Assembly (NCBI GenBank): GCA_014238945.1
Contig: JABAAB010000054.1
Location: 1-46,069, forward strand
Reading direction: 5' to 3'
DNA: 46,069 bases
Origin: Lysobacterales bacterium
GTDB lineage: Bacteria > Pseudomonadota > Gammaproteobacteria > Xanthomonadales > SZUA-36
How positions within the stretch are numbered: the first letter of the stretch is position 1; each line of letters starts with the position of its first letter. Under the pieces are notes generated by a model. It made no database searches and was not told where the DNA came from. It worked only from the letters and a program-made list of their open reading frames with translations. The translations under genes were made by a program, and so were the position numbers. Below are positions 1-9,225 of this stretch, piece after piece.

Positions 1-5
1 CATAT

Positions 6-1331
6 TCATATTCCGTATGCTTTTCTCAGAAGTGACAGGGGATTGGTTTCACCATGCTTTAGTGTCAGCCCGTTGGCGATCTGGGTTGCGGCCATCGGGC
101 AGTCCGAAACCAGGTAATCGGCATCCATCTTGTTGACGCGATTGATAACAGGTTTTGCGATTTTCTGGGATTTTTCCCAGCTGCCGTTACGCACGCCATA
201 GGTTCCATCGTGACCGGAACAACGTTCAATGCTGTTGATCTCGGTGCCCGGTACCAACGACAACACCTGTCTTGTTTTCGGGCCTATGTTCTGCACCCGC
301 TGGTGACAGGGAACATGCCAGGCCACGGTACCCAGTGGTTGGTGAAAATCAGTTCTCAACAAGCCAGCCTTGTGCCGGTGTAACAGGTATTCAAATGGAT
401 CAAAAATATGTTGTTTGACCCTGAGTACATCAGCATCATCAGGGAACATCAGGGGCAATTCCTGCTTGAACATCAATACACACGATGGCAGTGCTGCAAC
501 GATGTCCCAGCCTGCATCGATCAAGCCGATCAACTGTGGAATATTCTTGCGGCGTAATTTATCCACTTTGCCCAGATCACCCTGTTCCAGTTTCGGCATT
601 CCACAACAGGATTCCTTTTCCGTTAAACGGACGGGGATACCATTGTGTTCAAAGACTGCGATCAGGTCTTCGCCTATGCCCGGTTCGGTGAAATTGCAGT
701 AACAGGTTGCAAACAAGGCTGCACGGCCACGGGTCGGGCCTGCCACGTTGGCCTGAATGCTCCTTGGCTGGTGGTTCCTGCAGCGTTTTCTGAGTGTGTC
801 CTTGTGGTATTCGGGTACATGTGCCCGCGGGTGTATATCAAGCACCTTCGAGACCACCTTGCGCAACGCCGGAGTCCTGTTGGCGGCATTAACCACCTGG
901 TTGACCACCGGCAGGCTGGCAACTTTTCCAACAAGATCAGTATTGCTGATCAACTTGTGGCTGATCTTGCGTTCACCCTTGTTGAACTGAATGGCCTTGG
1001 CCCGCAACATCAGATGGGGGCAATCAATATTCCAGTCGTGGGGTGGGACATACGGGCATTTGACCTGGTAACAAAGATCACACAGGTAACACTCATCAAC
1101 CACTTTCCAGTAATCATTCTTGTCCACACCATCAACTTCAAAGGTCTTGGACTCGTCAACCAGGTCAAACAAGGTTGGAAAAGCGGCACACAACGAAACA
1201 CAACGACGGCAGCCATGGCATACATCGTAGACTCGTTCCAGCTCTTCGAGCAGACGCTCTTCGTTCTGAAACTCAGGGCTTTTCCAGTCCAGGGGGTGGC
1301 GGGTTGGTGCTTCCAGGCTGCCTTCGCGCAT
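6..1331 (-). CDS. Fe-S oxidoreductase, GlpC/HdrD-like
   Basis: Probable electron-transfer iron-sulfur protein of the GlpC/heterodisulfide-reductase type. Counted from the chosen start, two N-terminal 4Fe-4S sites are visible: Cys38-41-44-48 (CX2CX2CX3C) and Cys81-84-87-92, the latter with CX4C in its last step where CX3C is usual. Two C-terminal CCG-type segments follow (ESCCGMPK, and VPCHQR with a later CSGHDG), which in the family bind a further cluster. No membrane segment or flavin domain is seen, so a partner must supply electrons. The start at 1331 is preferred because GGAG lies about 10 bases upstream and MREGSLEAP begins the typical N terminus; an ATG at 1373 would add 14 residues. 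It follows the rubrerythrin gene by 70 bases, so the two are probably co-transcribed for peroxide or oxygen defence. The electron donor is unknown. Confidence 0.88.
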   Translation of the reverse strand: MREGSLEAPTRHPLDWKSPEFQNEERLLEELERVYDVCHGCRRCVSLCAAFPTLFDLVDESKTFEVDGVDKNDYWKVVDECYLCDLCYQVKCPYVPPHDWNIDCPHLMLRAKAIQFNKGERKISHKLISNTDLVGKVASLPVVNQVVNAANRTPALRKVVSKVLDIHPRAHVPEYHKDTLRKRCRNHQPRSIQANVAGPTRGRAALFATCYCNFTEPGIGEDLIAVFEHNGIPVRLTEKESCCGMPKLEQGDLGKVDKLRRKNIPQLIGLIDAGWDIVAALPSCVLMFKQELPLMFPDDADVLRVKQHIFDPFEYLLHRHKAGLLRTDFHQPLGTVAWHVPCHQRVQNIGPKTRQVLSLVPGTEINSIERCSGHDGTYGVRNGSWEKSQKIAKPVINRVNKMDADYLVSDCPMAATQIANGLTLKHGETNPLSLLRKAYGI

Positions 1332-1401
1332 GACACATTTGCTCCAGGGTGTCGCCCCGGACCACGTCATCAACGCGTCCGGGTGACTACCACGTGGCTA
1401 A

Positions 1402-1818
1402 TCAGTCCAGTTCGTCCAGGGCTCTCTGGAATCGGTTGGCATGGGACCGCTCAGCTTTCGCCAGTGTTTCAAACCAATCCGCGATCTCGTCAAAGCCCTC
1501 GTCCCGGGCGGAGCTTGCCATACCGGGATACATATCGGTGTACTCGTGCGTCTCACCCGCTATAGCAGCCTTGAGGTTGTTTCCAGTATCGCCAATGGGC
1601 AGGCCGGTTGCCGGGTCACCTGTTTCTTCCAGATATTCAAGATGACCATGCGCGTGACCGGTTTCGCCTTCGGCTGTTGAGCGGAACACCGCGGCAACGT
1701 CGTTGTATCCCTCAATGTCCGCACGCTGAGCAAAATAGAGATATCGCCGGTTGGCCTGTGACTCACCGGCAAATGCGTCTTTCAAATTCTGTTCGGTTTT
1801 ACTTCCTTTTAAGGACAT
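1402..1818 (-). CDS. Rubrerythrin without rubredoxin domain
   Basis: A 138-residue di-iron ferritin-like protein. Rubrerythrins reduce hydrogen peroxide at a non-haem di-iron site in the cytoplasm. The four-helix iron ligands are recognisable: [11 protein letters not shown] in helix 1, [10 protein letters not shown] (ExxH) in helix 2, [12 protein letters not shown] in helix 3 and [10 protein letters not shown] (ExxH) in helix 4. The C-terminal CxxC-containing rubredoxin domain of classical rubrerythrins is absent and the protein ends straight after helix 4. Electrons must therefore come from another protein, and the co-oriented Fe-S oxidoreductase downstream is the obvious candidate. The ATG at 1818 is preceded by AGGAAAG, a good ribosome binding site. 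Confidence 0.95.
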   Translation of the reverse strand: MSLKGSKTEQNLKDAFAGESQANRRYLYFAQRADIEGYNDVAAVFRSTAEGETGHAHGHLEYLEETGDPATGLPIGDTGNNLKAAIAGETHEYTDMYPGMASSARDEGFDEIADWFETLAKAERSHANRFQRALDELD

Positions 1819-2163
1819 GTTTCTTTCCTCCGATTGTTAATACTAGCAATGATGGCAGGGGTCAGATAATAGACCTGTCATGGTGATGAGTGAAATCGTT
1901 TTTTGCAATTGTTTTGATAGCTGTTGCCTATGGTTAGCCAAGGAGGCCTCTTTTCCCCTCGATGAGAATCGTCATTCCCGCGCAAGCGGGAACCTCCTGA
2001 CGCTACCGTATTCTGAAAAAGTTGCACTGCCCAGTGCTCTGCGGACGTGCGGAGGTCCCGGGTTCCGCTATTCGCGGCCCCGGGATGACGGTGCGAAGAA
2101 TAGCGTCATTCCTAGCTGGATTGATGTAGCATTGGAGACTGTTTGATACGTTTTGGGATTGCC
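1819..2163. other. Gene-free stretch with dispersed repeat
   Basis: This 345-base stretch separates divergently transcribed rubrerythrin and tspO, so it should hold both promoters, although no clear -35/-10 pair stands out. It contains a CGTCATTCCCG-type extragenic element (listed separately). A GGGGTCAG motif lies at about 1859, a word that recurs in other intergenic stretches of this window. No convincing small gene was found. Confidence 0.5.
1970..2090. repeat. CGTCATTCCCG extragenic palindromic element
   Basis: The left end (1970-1994) begins CGTCATTCCCGCG and folds on itself as CCCGCGCAAGCGGG. The right end (2054-2090) finishes CCCCGGGATGACG, the inverted counterpart of the left end. 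Such CGTCATTCCCGCG...CGGGAATGACG elements are common dispersed repeats in proteobacterial intergenic DNA. A second outward CGTCATTCC start occurs at about 2104. It may be a small non-autonomous mobile element or a REP/REPIN-like unit. No transposase is linked to it here. Confidence 0.6.
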
Positions 2164-2643
2164 ATGCAACGACTGCTCACTCTGGCTGTTTTCCTGCTGG
2201 TTGTGGTGGCCACTGCTGCGTTCAGTGGGCTGTTTGCGGGGGGTGAGTGGTACCAGGAAATGGTCCAGCCCTCGTGGAACCCACCACCCCTGGTGATGGC
2301 GTGTGTGTGGGCCATTTTGTATGTCCTGATGGCGGTTTCTGCATGGATGGTCTGGAACACCATGAGGAGTATCGCGGGCACCGCGCTGGGTTGGTGGGTT
2401 GTGCAATTGCTGCTCAATGTTTCCTGGTCCTGGTTGTATTTCGGGCTAAACCGCACAGGTTATGCGCAATTGATCATGGGTCTCTGGCTGGCGGCCGTGT
2501 TACTTACAATCCGGGCATTCCGCGCAATCAAACCCGAGGCGGCCGGGTTGATGATTCCGGTGGCCGCTTGGCTGTTTTTTGTCATGTTGTTGAATTTTAC
2601 CCAGTGGTATGTCAACGGCGGCGGTTGGCACACGGTTTTCTAA
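2164..2643 (+). CDS. tspO: TspO/MBR family membrane protein
   Basis: A 159-residue five-helix membrane protein of the TspO/peripheral benzodiazepine receptor family, which binds tetrapyrroles and modulates porphyrin or stress responses. Family landmarks are visible: W-Y-x-x-M-V-Q-P-SWNPPP near residue 35, a VWAILYVLMA segment in TM2, QLLLNVSWSWLYFG in TM3, and a Trp-rich C terminus. The ATG at 2164 starts directly before the first hydrophobic helix; an upstream TTG at 2143 would add seven unlikely residues. It stands alone between the repeat element and the aryl-CoA operon and shows no shared transcription signal with either. Confidence 0.93.
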   Translation: MQRLLTLAVFLLVVVATAAFSGLFAGGEWYQEMVQPSWNPPPLVMACVWAILYVLMAVSAWMVWNTMRSIAGTALGWWVVQLLLNVSWSWLYFGLNRTGYAQLIMGLWLAAVLLTIRAFRAIKPEAAGLMIPVAAWLFFVMLLNFTQWYVNGGGWHTVF

Positions 2644-2721
2644 CTACTCCAGCAAACCCTCAAACCATCAACTGTCAGGCTTGATGCAGGCCATAACGGA
2701 CGGGTTCACAGTCATGACAAA

Positions 2722-2741
2722 TTAGTTTAAACTTAAACTAA
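2722..2741. promoter_or_regulatory. Perfect palindrome, likely MarR operator
   Basis: TTAGTTTAA-AC-TTAAACTAA is a perfect 9-2-9 inverted repeat whose last base lies 23 bases before the ATG at 2765. Its size, AT-richness and symmetry fit a MarR-dimer operator, and a MarR gene is the second gene of this operon. No second copy was seen in the operon, so the regulator probably controls the whole transcript, itself included, through this site. An aryl-CoA inducer would be the usual ligand for this context (inference). Confidence 0.8.
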
Positions 2742-2764
2742 ATCATGGTTGTCAGGTTAAATCA

Positions 2765-5059
2765 ATGAAAATTGCTTGTGTGGGTGGCGGGCCTGCCGGT
2801 CTCTATTTCGCCATTTCAATGATGTTGCGTTCGTCAGCGCACGAGTTGACTGTGATTGAACGTAATCGCCCCGACGATACTTTCGGCTGGGGCGTGGTCT
2901 TTTCTGACGGCGTACTGGCGGATCTGGCAAGAAATGACCGACCTTCGGCCGACATGATCACCGATGGTTTTATCCACTGGGATGATATCGATGTTCATTA
3001 CAGGGAGGAGATCATCACATCGGGTGGACACGGATTTTGCGGTATTGGCCGCCAGCACCTGTTGAATATCCTGTACACACGCGCTGCGGACCTGGGTGTG
3101 AAGCTGGTATTCGAGACCGAGGTGGAGCCTGAACTGGATCAATTTTCCGATTACGACCTGGTCATAGCTTCCGATGGTATCAACAGCCGCTTCAGGGAAG
3201 CGTACAAAGAACACCTAGATGTAAACATCGACCTGAGACCCAACAAGTTTGTCTGGCTGGGTACACACAAGGTTTTTGATGCGTTCACTTTTATATTCAA
3301 GGAAACCGACCAAGGCTGGATATGGGTACACGCCTATCGCTTCGACAATGAGACTTCCACTTTCATTGTCGAGTGCCGGGAATCAACCTGGACCGCGCTG
3401 GGCCTCGGTGAGATGAACCAGGATGAGTGTTCACGCTATCTTGAAGAACTGTTTGCGGAGTACCTTGATGGCAACAGCCTGATGAGTAATGCGAAGCACA
3501 TCCGGGGCTCAGCATGGATGAGTTTTCCAAGGGTATTGTGCGGCCAGTGGCGATACAAAAACCTGGTGTTGATCGGTGATGCCGCGCACACGGCGCATTT
3601 CTCGATCGGTTCCGGAACCCGGCTTGGTTTTGAAGATGCGATTGATCTCGCCGACGCACTGAATTTTAACCCGGACCTGGACCAGGCGCTGGAGGACTAT
3701 CGGGAAAAACGAACCATCGAAGTACTGCGACTGCAAAGCGCAGCACGAAACTCGATGCAGTGGTTTGAAAAACTGCCGCGTTACACCGGTCTGGAACCCA
3801 TGCAATTCAATTATGCCCTGCTGACACGGAGCCAGCGGGTTAGTCATGAAAATCTTCGCTTACGGGATCCCGACTGGCTGGGGCGAATGGAGCAATGGTT
3901 TCAGAGCAAGGCAACGGGTCAAGATCAACAGGAAGGAAGGGCCCAGGCCCCGATGTTTACCCCGTTTCGACTCCGAAACATGGTATTGAAAAACCGCATC
4001 GTTGTGTCACCTATGGCAATGTACAGCGCCGAAGACGGCACCCCTGGGGATTTTCACCTGGTACACCTCGGTGCGCGTGCGCAGGGGGGGGCTGGACTGA
4101 TAATGACCGAGATGTTGGGTGTATCACCGGAGGCACGGATCACCCTTGGCTGCGCCGGTCTCTACAAACACGATCACATTGAAGCCTGGAAAAGAATAGT
4201 AGATTTTGTTCATGCCAACGATGGGGCAAAGATAGGTGCGCAGTTGGGACACTCCGGTCCGAAAGGCGCCACCAGGCTACTCTGGGAAGGCATGGATGAA
4301 CCCTTGAAAGAGGGTGGCTGGGAAGTCATGGCACCATCGTCTGTGCGCTGGGCACCCGATAACCAGCTTCCCAGAGAAATGACACGTGCAGATATGGCCA
4401 CGGTTCGTGATCAATTTATAAACGCAGCAGAGCGGGCCCGGATCTGTGGTTTCGACCTGTTGGAAATGCATTTTGCACACGGTTACCTGATGTCCAGCTT
4501 CATTTCACCGTTGACCAATCAACGTGGTGATGAGTATGGCGGCAGCCTGGAAAACAGGTTGCGTTTCCCCCTGGAAGTTTTTGCAGCGGTGCGTGCCACG
4601 TGGCCACAGGATAAGCCAATGTCGGTGCGTATTTCTGCCACCGACTGGGTCGAAGGTGGAGTCGATGGTGATGACGCGGTAGAAATCGCCCGGGCATTTG
4701 CACAAGCAGGGGTCGATATCATGGATATCTCTGCAGGCCAGACCAGCACGCGGGCCAAACCGGTCTATGGGCGTATGTTCCAGACGCCATTGAGTGACCA
4801 GGTCCGGCAGGAAACCGGGGTGGCCACCATGGCCGTTGGCAATATTTATGAGACCGATCACGTCAACAGCATCATCGCAGCGGGCCGGGCCGATCTGTGC
4901 TGTCTTGCCAGGCCACATCTCGCAGACCCGTACTGGACCCTGCACGCAGCGGCGCAACTCGGTCATACAGACCAAGTCTGGCCGATACAATACCTGTCGG
5001 GACGCAGTCAGTACGAACGCAACCTGGCGCGCGCTGCTGAAATGGTGATAAACGCATGA
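2765..5059 (+). CDS. Bifunctional salicylyl-/anthraniloyl-CoA monooxygenase-reductase
   Basis: A 764-residue fusion flavoenzyme. Residues 1 to about 370 are a class A FAD monooxygenase: the [10 protein letters not shown] dinucleotide motif at 7-16, a DG pair at about 137, and [14 protein letters not shown] at 271-284. Residues from about 396 are an Old Yellow Enzyme barrel: [28 protein letters not shown] and [17 protein letters not shown]. This architecture is that of salicylyl-CoA 5-hydroxylase and 2-aminobenzoyl-CoA monooxygenase/reductase, cytoplasmic enzymes that hydroxylate, and for the latter also reduce, CoA-activated aromatic acids with NAD(P)H and O2. Sequence alone cannot choose between salicylyl- and aminobenzoyl-CoA. 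It is the first gene of an operon with marR, an acyl-CoA dehydrogenase, RidA and a second OYE. No aryl-CoA ligase is present in the window. Confidence 0.92.
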   Translation: MKIACVGGGPAGLYFAISMMLRSSAHELTVIERNRPDDTFGWGVVFSDGVLADLARNDRPSADMITDGFIHWDDIDVHYREEIITSGGHGFCGIGRQHLLNILYTRAADLGVKLVFETEVEPELDQFSDYDLVIASDGINSRFREAYKEHLDVNIDLRPNKFVWLGTHKVFDAFTFIFKETDQGWIWVHAYRFDNETSTFIVECRESTWTALGLGEMNQDECSRYLEELFAEYLDGNSLMSNAKHIRGSAWMSFPRVLCGQWRYKNLVLIGDAAHTAHFSIGSGTRLGFEDAIDLADALNFNPDLDQALEDYREKRTIEVLRLQSAARNSMQWFEKLPRYTGLEPMQFNYALLTRSQRVSHENLRLRDPDWLGRMEQWFQSKATGQDQQEGRAQAPMFTPFRLRNMVLKNRIVVSPMAMYSAEDGTPGDFHLVHLGARAQGGAGLIMTEMLGVSPEARITLGCAGLYKHDHIEAWKRIVDFVHANDGAKIGAQLGHSGPKGATRLLWEGMDEPLKEGGWEVMAPSSVRWAPDNQLPREMTRADMATVRDQFINAAERARICGFDLLEMHFAHGYLMSSFISPLTNQRGDEYGGSLENRLRFPLEVFAAVRATWPQDKPMSVRISATDWVEGGVDGDDAVEIARAFAQAGVDIMDISAGQTSTRAKPVYGRMFQTPLSDQVRQETGVATMAVGNIYETDHVNSIIAAGRADLCCLARPHLADPYWTLHAAAQLGHTDQVWPIQYLSGRSQYERNLARAAEMVINA

Positions 5060-5093
5060 GCAACGACAATGACATGAAAAAAGGGATTGCCTG

Positions 5094-5588
5094 ATGGGTG
5101 GCAAAGTACAAACGGCCATTAATAAACTGGAACAGACACCGCGGCGGAAAATGGCCTTGCGTATCTGGTTGCGGCTGCTGGTGTCCTCTCAATTAATTGA
5201 AAAAAGGGTGCGGACCCGTTTTCGCACCGAGTTCGATACCACCCTGCCGCGTTTTGATGTGATGGCCGCCCTGGCACGCAATCCCGAGGGTCAGACCATG
5301 GGTGATGTGTCCCGCTGGCTGCTGGTCTCCAGTGGTAATATCACGGGTATTATTTCCCGGCTCGTCCGTGACGGACTGGTGACTCGCACCCAGTCCCCGA
5401 GTGACCGGCGCTCCCACCTGGTAAAGCTGAGCCCAAAGGGTGAAGTAGCATTTGAACGCATGTCTCAGGCCCACGAAAACTGGGTGAGAGATATGATCAC
5501 CGGTGTGAGCAGAGAAGAAATGGCGACACTGGACGAATTGCTGACCAAGGTCAAAGTATCGCTGGCAAAAAAGGAAACATCCTGGTGA
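5094..5588 (+). CDS. MarR family transcriptional regulator
   Basis: A 164-residue winged-helix repressor. The recognition region is readable as [20 protein letters not shown] followed by the wing [16 protein letters not shown], the standard MarR DxR signature. Long helices at both ends would form the dimer interface. It sits 34 bases after the monooxygenase stop and 43 bases before the acyl-CoA dehydrogenase, inside the operon it most likely regulates. The perfect palindrome at 2722-2741 is the expected binding site. The inducer is probably a CoA thioester of the substrate, by analogy with aromatic-pathway MarR proteins (inference). Confidence 0.93.
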   Translation: MGGKVQTAINKLEQTPRRKMALRIWLRLLVSSQLIEKRVRTRFRTEFDTTLPRFDVMAALARNPEGQTMGDVSRWLLVSSGNITGIISRLVRDGLVTRTQSPSDRRSHLVKLSPKGEVAFERMSQAHENWVRDMITGVSREEMATLDELLTKVKVSLAKKETSW

Positions 5589-5631
5589 TCACCAAACCAC
5601 AATTCAACGTGATGAAGTTCGGGGGCAACTG

Positions 5632-6810
5632 ATGCTGGACTCGAGCTATCTGCACTGGCCTTTTCTTGAAGACAGACATCGTGAGCTCAAAAAGAAGCTC
5701 GACCACTGGTGCACAACACATACCCGGCAACTGGGTACCGATGGCTCCGATGACCTGGATGGAGAATGCCGTGCATTGGTCAGACTACTGGGTGACGGCG
5801 GATGGCTGGCACACACGGTTCCGACCGATGGAGGTACCCGCGCCCCGGCATTGGACGTGCGCAGCCTGTGCCTTGTGCGCGAAACACTGGCCTACCACGG
5901 TGGTCTGGCGGATTTTTGTTTTGCCATGCAGGGGCTGGGCAGCGGGCCGGTCAGCCTGTTTGGCAGTCAACAAATCAGGCGTAAGTGGTTGCCAAATGTG
6001 GCTTCAGGTCACCATGTCGCCGCATTCGCCCTGTCCGAAAAACAGGCAGGGTCGGATGTAAGTGCCATAACGACCCAGGCTGTGCGTGACGGCGATCACT
6101 ACGTGATAAATGGTGAAAAGACCTGGATTTCCAACGCCGGTGTCGCAGATTTTTATACCGTTTTTGCCCGTAGCGGGGAAGCGCCCGGCGCGCGTGGTCT
6201 GAGTGCGTTCGTGGTGGCCGCCGATACACCGGGTCTGGAGGTCAGCGAACGGATTGACATCATTGCCCCACACCCACTGGGTACCCTTAAGTTTGATCAA
6301 TGCCGGGTGCCCGTGGATCAAATACTCGGTGAAGCGGGCCGTGGATTCCAGGTAGCAATGGCCACGCTGGATGTTTTTCGTACCACGGTGGCGGCCGCTG
6401 CACTTGGTTTTGCAAGACGCGCCCTTGATGAAGCACTTGAACACGTCACCCAACGTGAGCTGTTCGGAGGGCCATTGTCGGAGCTACAGATGACCCAGGC
6501 CTCAATCGCGGACATGGCGCTCGATATCGACAGTTCCGCACTGCTGGTTTACCGTTCGGCCTGGACCAAGGACAGTGGACAGGAACGTGTCACTCGGGAG
6601 GCGGCCATGGCCAAGTTACACGCCACCGAGCGGGCACAACAGGTTATCGACCGCGCAGTACAGTTGTTTGGCGGTCTGGGTGTGACATCCGGGCAGGTGG
6701 TGGAACGTCTGTACAGGGAAATTCGCTCCCTGAGAATATATGAGGGCGCCAGCGAGGTTCAGAAACTCATCATCGCCCGCAACGAATACAAACGCCACGC
6801 GAGGACCTGA
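5632..6810 (+). CDS. Acyl-CoA dehydrogenase
   Basis: A 392-residue FAD enzyme that oxidises an acyl-CoA at C2-C3 and passes electrons to ETF. Conserved segments: [16 protein letters not shown] and [13 protein letters not shown] (FAD and substrate binding, about residues 130-170), QLFGGLGV, and the C-terminal [10 protein letters not shown], where Glu371 stands at the catalytic-base position of short- and medium-chain enzymes. The length is normal for the family. The start at 5632 has GGGGGC seven bases before it. In this operon it would act on the alicyclic or ring-opened CoA intermediate made by the bifunctional hydroxylase. The exact substrate is not visible from sequence. Confidence 0.93.
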   Translation: MLDSSYLHWPFLEDRHRELKKKLDHWCTTHTRQLGTDGSDDLDGECRALVRLLGDGGWLAHTVPTDGGTRAPALDVRSLCLVRETLAYHGGLADFCFAMQGLGSGPVSLFGSQQIRRKWLPNVASGHHVAAFALSEKQAGSDVSAITTQAVRDGDHYVINGEKTWISNAGVADFYTVFARSGEAPGARGLSAFVVAADTPGLEVSERIDIIAPHPLGTLKFDQCRVPVDQILGEAGRGFQVAMATLDVFRTTVAAAALGFARRALDEALEHVTQRELFGGPLSELQMTQASIADMALDIDSSALLVYRSAWTKDSGQERVTREAAMAKLHATERAQQVIDRAVQLFGGLGVTSGQVVERLYREIRSLRIYEGASEVQKLIIARNEYKRHART

Positions 6811-6815
6811 GAATC

Positions 6816-7214
6816 ATGTCGCACAGGGTCTTGTTACCACCTGGCTGGCCGAGGCCATCCGGTTATTCAAATGGCATCACCGCACAGGGGCGTATGGTCT
6901 TTGTAGCCGGACAAATCGGCTGGGGTCCCGATCACGTTATCGGGACACAGAGCATGGCGGGGCAGGTTCAACAAGTACTGCAAAACACAATCGCCGTTCT
7001 GGCCGAGGCTGATGCCGGACCCGAGCACATTGTGCGGATGACCTGGTACGTCACCAGCAGGGACGAATACCACGCGGAGATCAAGGAAATCGGCAGGGTC
7101 TGGCGCGAAAATATTGGCAGGCATTACCCGGTCATGGCGGTAGTCGAAGTCTCTGCCCTGATGGAATCCTCAGCAAAGGTTGAAATCGAGACCACCGCCG
7201 TCGTTCCGGATTAA
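6816..7214 (+). CDS. RidA/YjgF family protein, no catalytic Arg
   Basis: A 132-residue RidA-superfamily trimer subunit starting five bases after the acyl-CoA dehydrogenase stop. Archetypal RidA hydrolyses reactive enamines or imines with an arginine found in the segment VEVARL. Here the aligned segment reads VEVSAL, so that arginine is replaced by alanine, and classical imine-deaminase activity is doubtful. Members of the superfamily are often carried in aromatic-acid operons, where they may handle an enamine or enol intermediate. For an aminobenzoyl-CoA pathway that would make sense (inference). Cytoplasmic; no signal peptide. Confidence 0.9.
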   Translation: MSHRVLLPPGWPRPSGYSNGITAQGRMVFVAGQIGWGPDHVIGTQSMAGQVQQVLQNTIAVLAEADAGPEHIVRMTWYVTSRDEYHAEIKEIGRVWRENIGRHYPVMAVVEVSALMESSAKVEIETTAVVPD

Positions 7215-7232
7215 CGTTGACCCGGGCCTGGA

Positions 7233-8684
7233 ATGTACCGACCACCACAAAGAATCAAATACAAGCCTGATCCGGGTCGTTCGCCCACCGTTTTTGAGGC
7301 AAAGATATCCCGTTTGTTCAGTCCGATAAGCTATGCAAACCTGCAACTTGCACAAAGAACCTGGGTACCTGCCATGGTGCCGTGGCGTGCCAGTGAAGAT
7401 GGCTTTGTTACCGATGACATACTCGACTGGTACGAGCGCATGGCACGAGGCAAGCCGGGTGCACTGGTGGTCGAGGCGACCGGCATACGCGACATCCCCA
7501 GCGGACCATTGTTGCGTATCGGTGATGACCGCTACATTCCCGGTCTGAAAGAACTGGCTGAGTTGGTACGTGATGCCAGTGAAGGTCAAACCCGCCTGTT
7601 CATACAATTGATCGATTTCCTGACCATACGGCGACGCCCGGACCGGGCAAAGTTTATCAACAGATTTCTCAAAGTCACCCGGAAACTGGAAAAACATCTA
7701 AAATGCGAACACTTGTCCGAGGACGAAATCCGAAAGAAGTTGCAGACCTTCTCCGACGATGAACTGCAAACGGTCCTGCCACCACGCGAATACGAAAGCC
7801 TTTCACGCGGTTATAGGGAGCGGGTGACGGACACCCACCTGCCTCACATTCGTGATCTGCCCAGGGTATTACCCGGTCTGTTTGCTGCAGCAGCAAAACG
7901 GGCGCAACACGCAGGTATCGACGGGGTGGAACTGCACTATGCGCACGCCTACACCATGGCTTCGTTTCTGTCTGCACGAAATCGGCGCGATGATGGATAT
8001 GGTGGATCCAGGGAACATCGTGTGCGGTTGCCTCTGGAAGTCTACCGGCAAGTCCGGGAGGTGGTGGGTGAAGACTACGTGGTTGGATGTCGATATCTCA
8101 GTGACGAGTGTATTGAAAGTGGCAGCGGTGTAAATGACGCGGCTTATTTCGGGCTCGAGTTTGCGCGCGCGGGGATGGACTTTGTGTCGGTCTCACGTGG
8201 TGGAAAATTCGAGGATGCAGCACAACCCAAACCGGGCTGGGCGGCCTATCCTTACACGGGACAAAGCGGTTATGAATGCATGCCGTCCTGGGTATCCGAT
8301 GAGCGCGGGCCATTTGGTCGTAATTTTCAATCCGTTGCTGCCATTCGCAAATCCATCCGCGATGCCGGGTTAAAAACACCGGTAATCGTTGCCGGGGGTA
8401 TTCACGGCTTTGTGCAGGCAGAAACCGCTTTGCAAACGGGGGTTGCCGATATTATCGCCGCTGCAAGGCAGAGTCTTGCAGACCCGGACTGGTTTCTGAA
8501 ACTGCGACTCGGCCGTGGTGATGAAATCAATGTATGTGAATACACCAATTCATGTGAGGGGCTTGATCAAAAGCATAAACAGGTAACCTGTAAACTATGG
8601 GACCGGACACTTCTTGACGAGCCTGGTGTAAAGTTAAGCAGGGATGGCAGACGGCGATTGGTGGCACCAGCATGGAAACCGTGA
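7233..8684 (+). CDS. Old Yellow Enzyme family NADH:flavin oxidoreductase
   Basis: A 483-residue single-domain FMN ene-reductase. The signature HYAHAYTMASFLSARNRRDDGYGGSRE and the phosphate-binding region PVIVAGGIHG...DIIAAARQSLADPDW are clear. It is about 100 residues longer than typical short OYEs because of a charged insert of roughly 60 residues (about 140-205, KFINRFLKVTRKLEKHLK onward) before the active-site strand. The C-terminal tail C-E-Y-T-N-S-C with a later VTCK resembles the Fe-S tail of 2,4-dienoyl-CoA reductases, but one expected Cys is Thr, so a normal 4Fe-4S cluster is unlikely. It is the last gene of the MarR-controlled operon, 18 bases after RidA, and probably reduces a conjugated CoA intermediate. 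Confidence 0.9.
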   Translation: MYRPPQRIKYKPDPGRSPTVFEAKISRLFSPISYANLQLAQRTWVPAMVPWRASEDGFVTDDILDWYERMARGKPGALVVEATGIRDIPSGPLLRIGDDRYIPGLKELAELVRDASEGQTRLFIQLIDFLTIRRRPDRAKFINRFLKVTRKLEKHLKCEHLSEDEIRKKLQTFSDDELQTVLPPREYESLSRGYRERVTDTHLPHIRDLPRVLPGLFAAAAKRAQHAGIDGVELHYAHAYTMASFLSARNRRDDGYGGSREHRVRLPLEVYRQVREVVGEDYVVGCRYLSDECIESGSGVNDAAYFGLEFARAGMDFVSVSRGGKFEDAAQPKPGWAAYPYTGQSGYECMPSWVSDERGPFGRNFQSVAAIRKSIRDAGLKTPVIVAGGIHGFVQAETALQTGVADIIAAARQSLADPDWFLKLRLGRGDEINVCEYTNSCEGLDQKHKQVTCKLWDRTLLDEPGVKLSRDGRRRLVAPAWKP

Positions 8685-8810
8685 CCATGACCTGACCGCC
8701 CTTCCAGGTAAAGAAATGTAAATGACTTGTAAACGATTGAAAAATTAAGCTGCTGTTCAGCGAGCAAAGCACACGCTACACGCGCATTTACACATTAACA
8801 GGAGAGAGCA

Positions 8811-9209
8811 ATGAAAAATCTGAACACATTCATATTTACCCTTTTTGTGGTAACCGGATTGACCCTGGCAATAAACGCGGAAGCCAACAACCAGGTATTG
8901 CTGGGTGAAAAGCAGGTCAGGGATCTAACTGAGAGAGACACCATCCAGGTCGGCACTAGCCGCGGCTCATTTACCGGTTTGCGGTTTAAGGCCACCGGTT
9001 CGGCAATCGAGTTCAAACGCATCGTGATCCACTTCGAAAACGGATCTGAGCAGGTCATTGAGAAAAACCGGGTGCTGGGCAAGGGTGACAAGTCGCGTGT
9101 TATTAACCTGGAAGGCGGCAGTCGCTTTATCGACAAGGTGGTCTTTTACTATGAGGCCCGCAGCAAGGGCTGGAAAGGCGCAGAACTGAAATTGTTTGGT
9201 GTCCGTTAG
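8811..9209 (+). CDS. Small exported protein, DUF2541-like
   Basis: A 132-residue protein with a clear Sec signal peptide (MKNLN, a hydrophobic stretch, then INAEANNQ; cleavage probably after AEA near residue 25). The mature part is a small beta-rich domain: VLLGEKQVRDLTERDTIQVG, GSFTGLRFKATGS, and a basic C-terminal GWKGAELKLFGV. The layout resembles the DUF2541/YaaI-like periplasmic proteins; this is a judgement from pattern, not an alignment. The AGGAGAGAG before the ATG is a very strong ribosome binding site. No function can be assigned. It lies 16 bases before the phosphatase start and may be co-transcribed with it. Confidence 0.85.
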   Translation: MKNLNTFIFTLFVVTGLTLAINAEANNQVLLGEKQVRDLTERDTIQVGTSRGSFTGLRFKATGSAIEFKRIVIHFENGSEQVIEKNRVLGKGDKSRVINLEGGSRFIDKVVFYYEARSKGWKGAELKLFGVR

Positions 9210-9225
9210 GCCGGATCATTCATCC

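Noticed and set aside
645-1565. 306-codon plus-strand frame opposite the Fe-S oxidoreductase and rubrerythrin
   Set aside because: Antisense shadow: the minus-strand products have complete cofactor motifs, while this frame has no family pattern.
2104-2120. Possible second copy of the CGTCATTCCCG element
   Set aside because: Only the first nine bases (CGTCATTCC) match; there is no inverted partner, so it is not listed as a separate repeat.
4505-5119. 204-codon minus-strand frame inside the bifunctional monooxygenase gene
   Set aside because: Shadow of a strongly conserved OYE domain on the plus strand.
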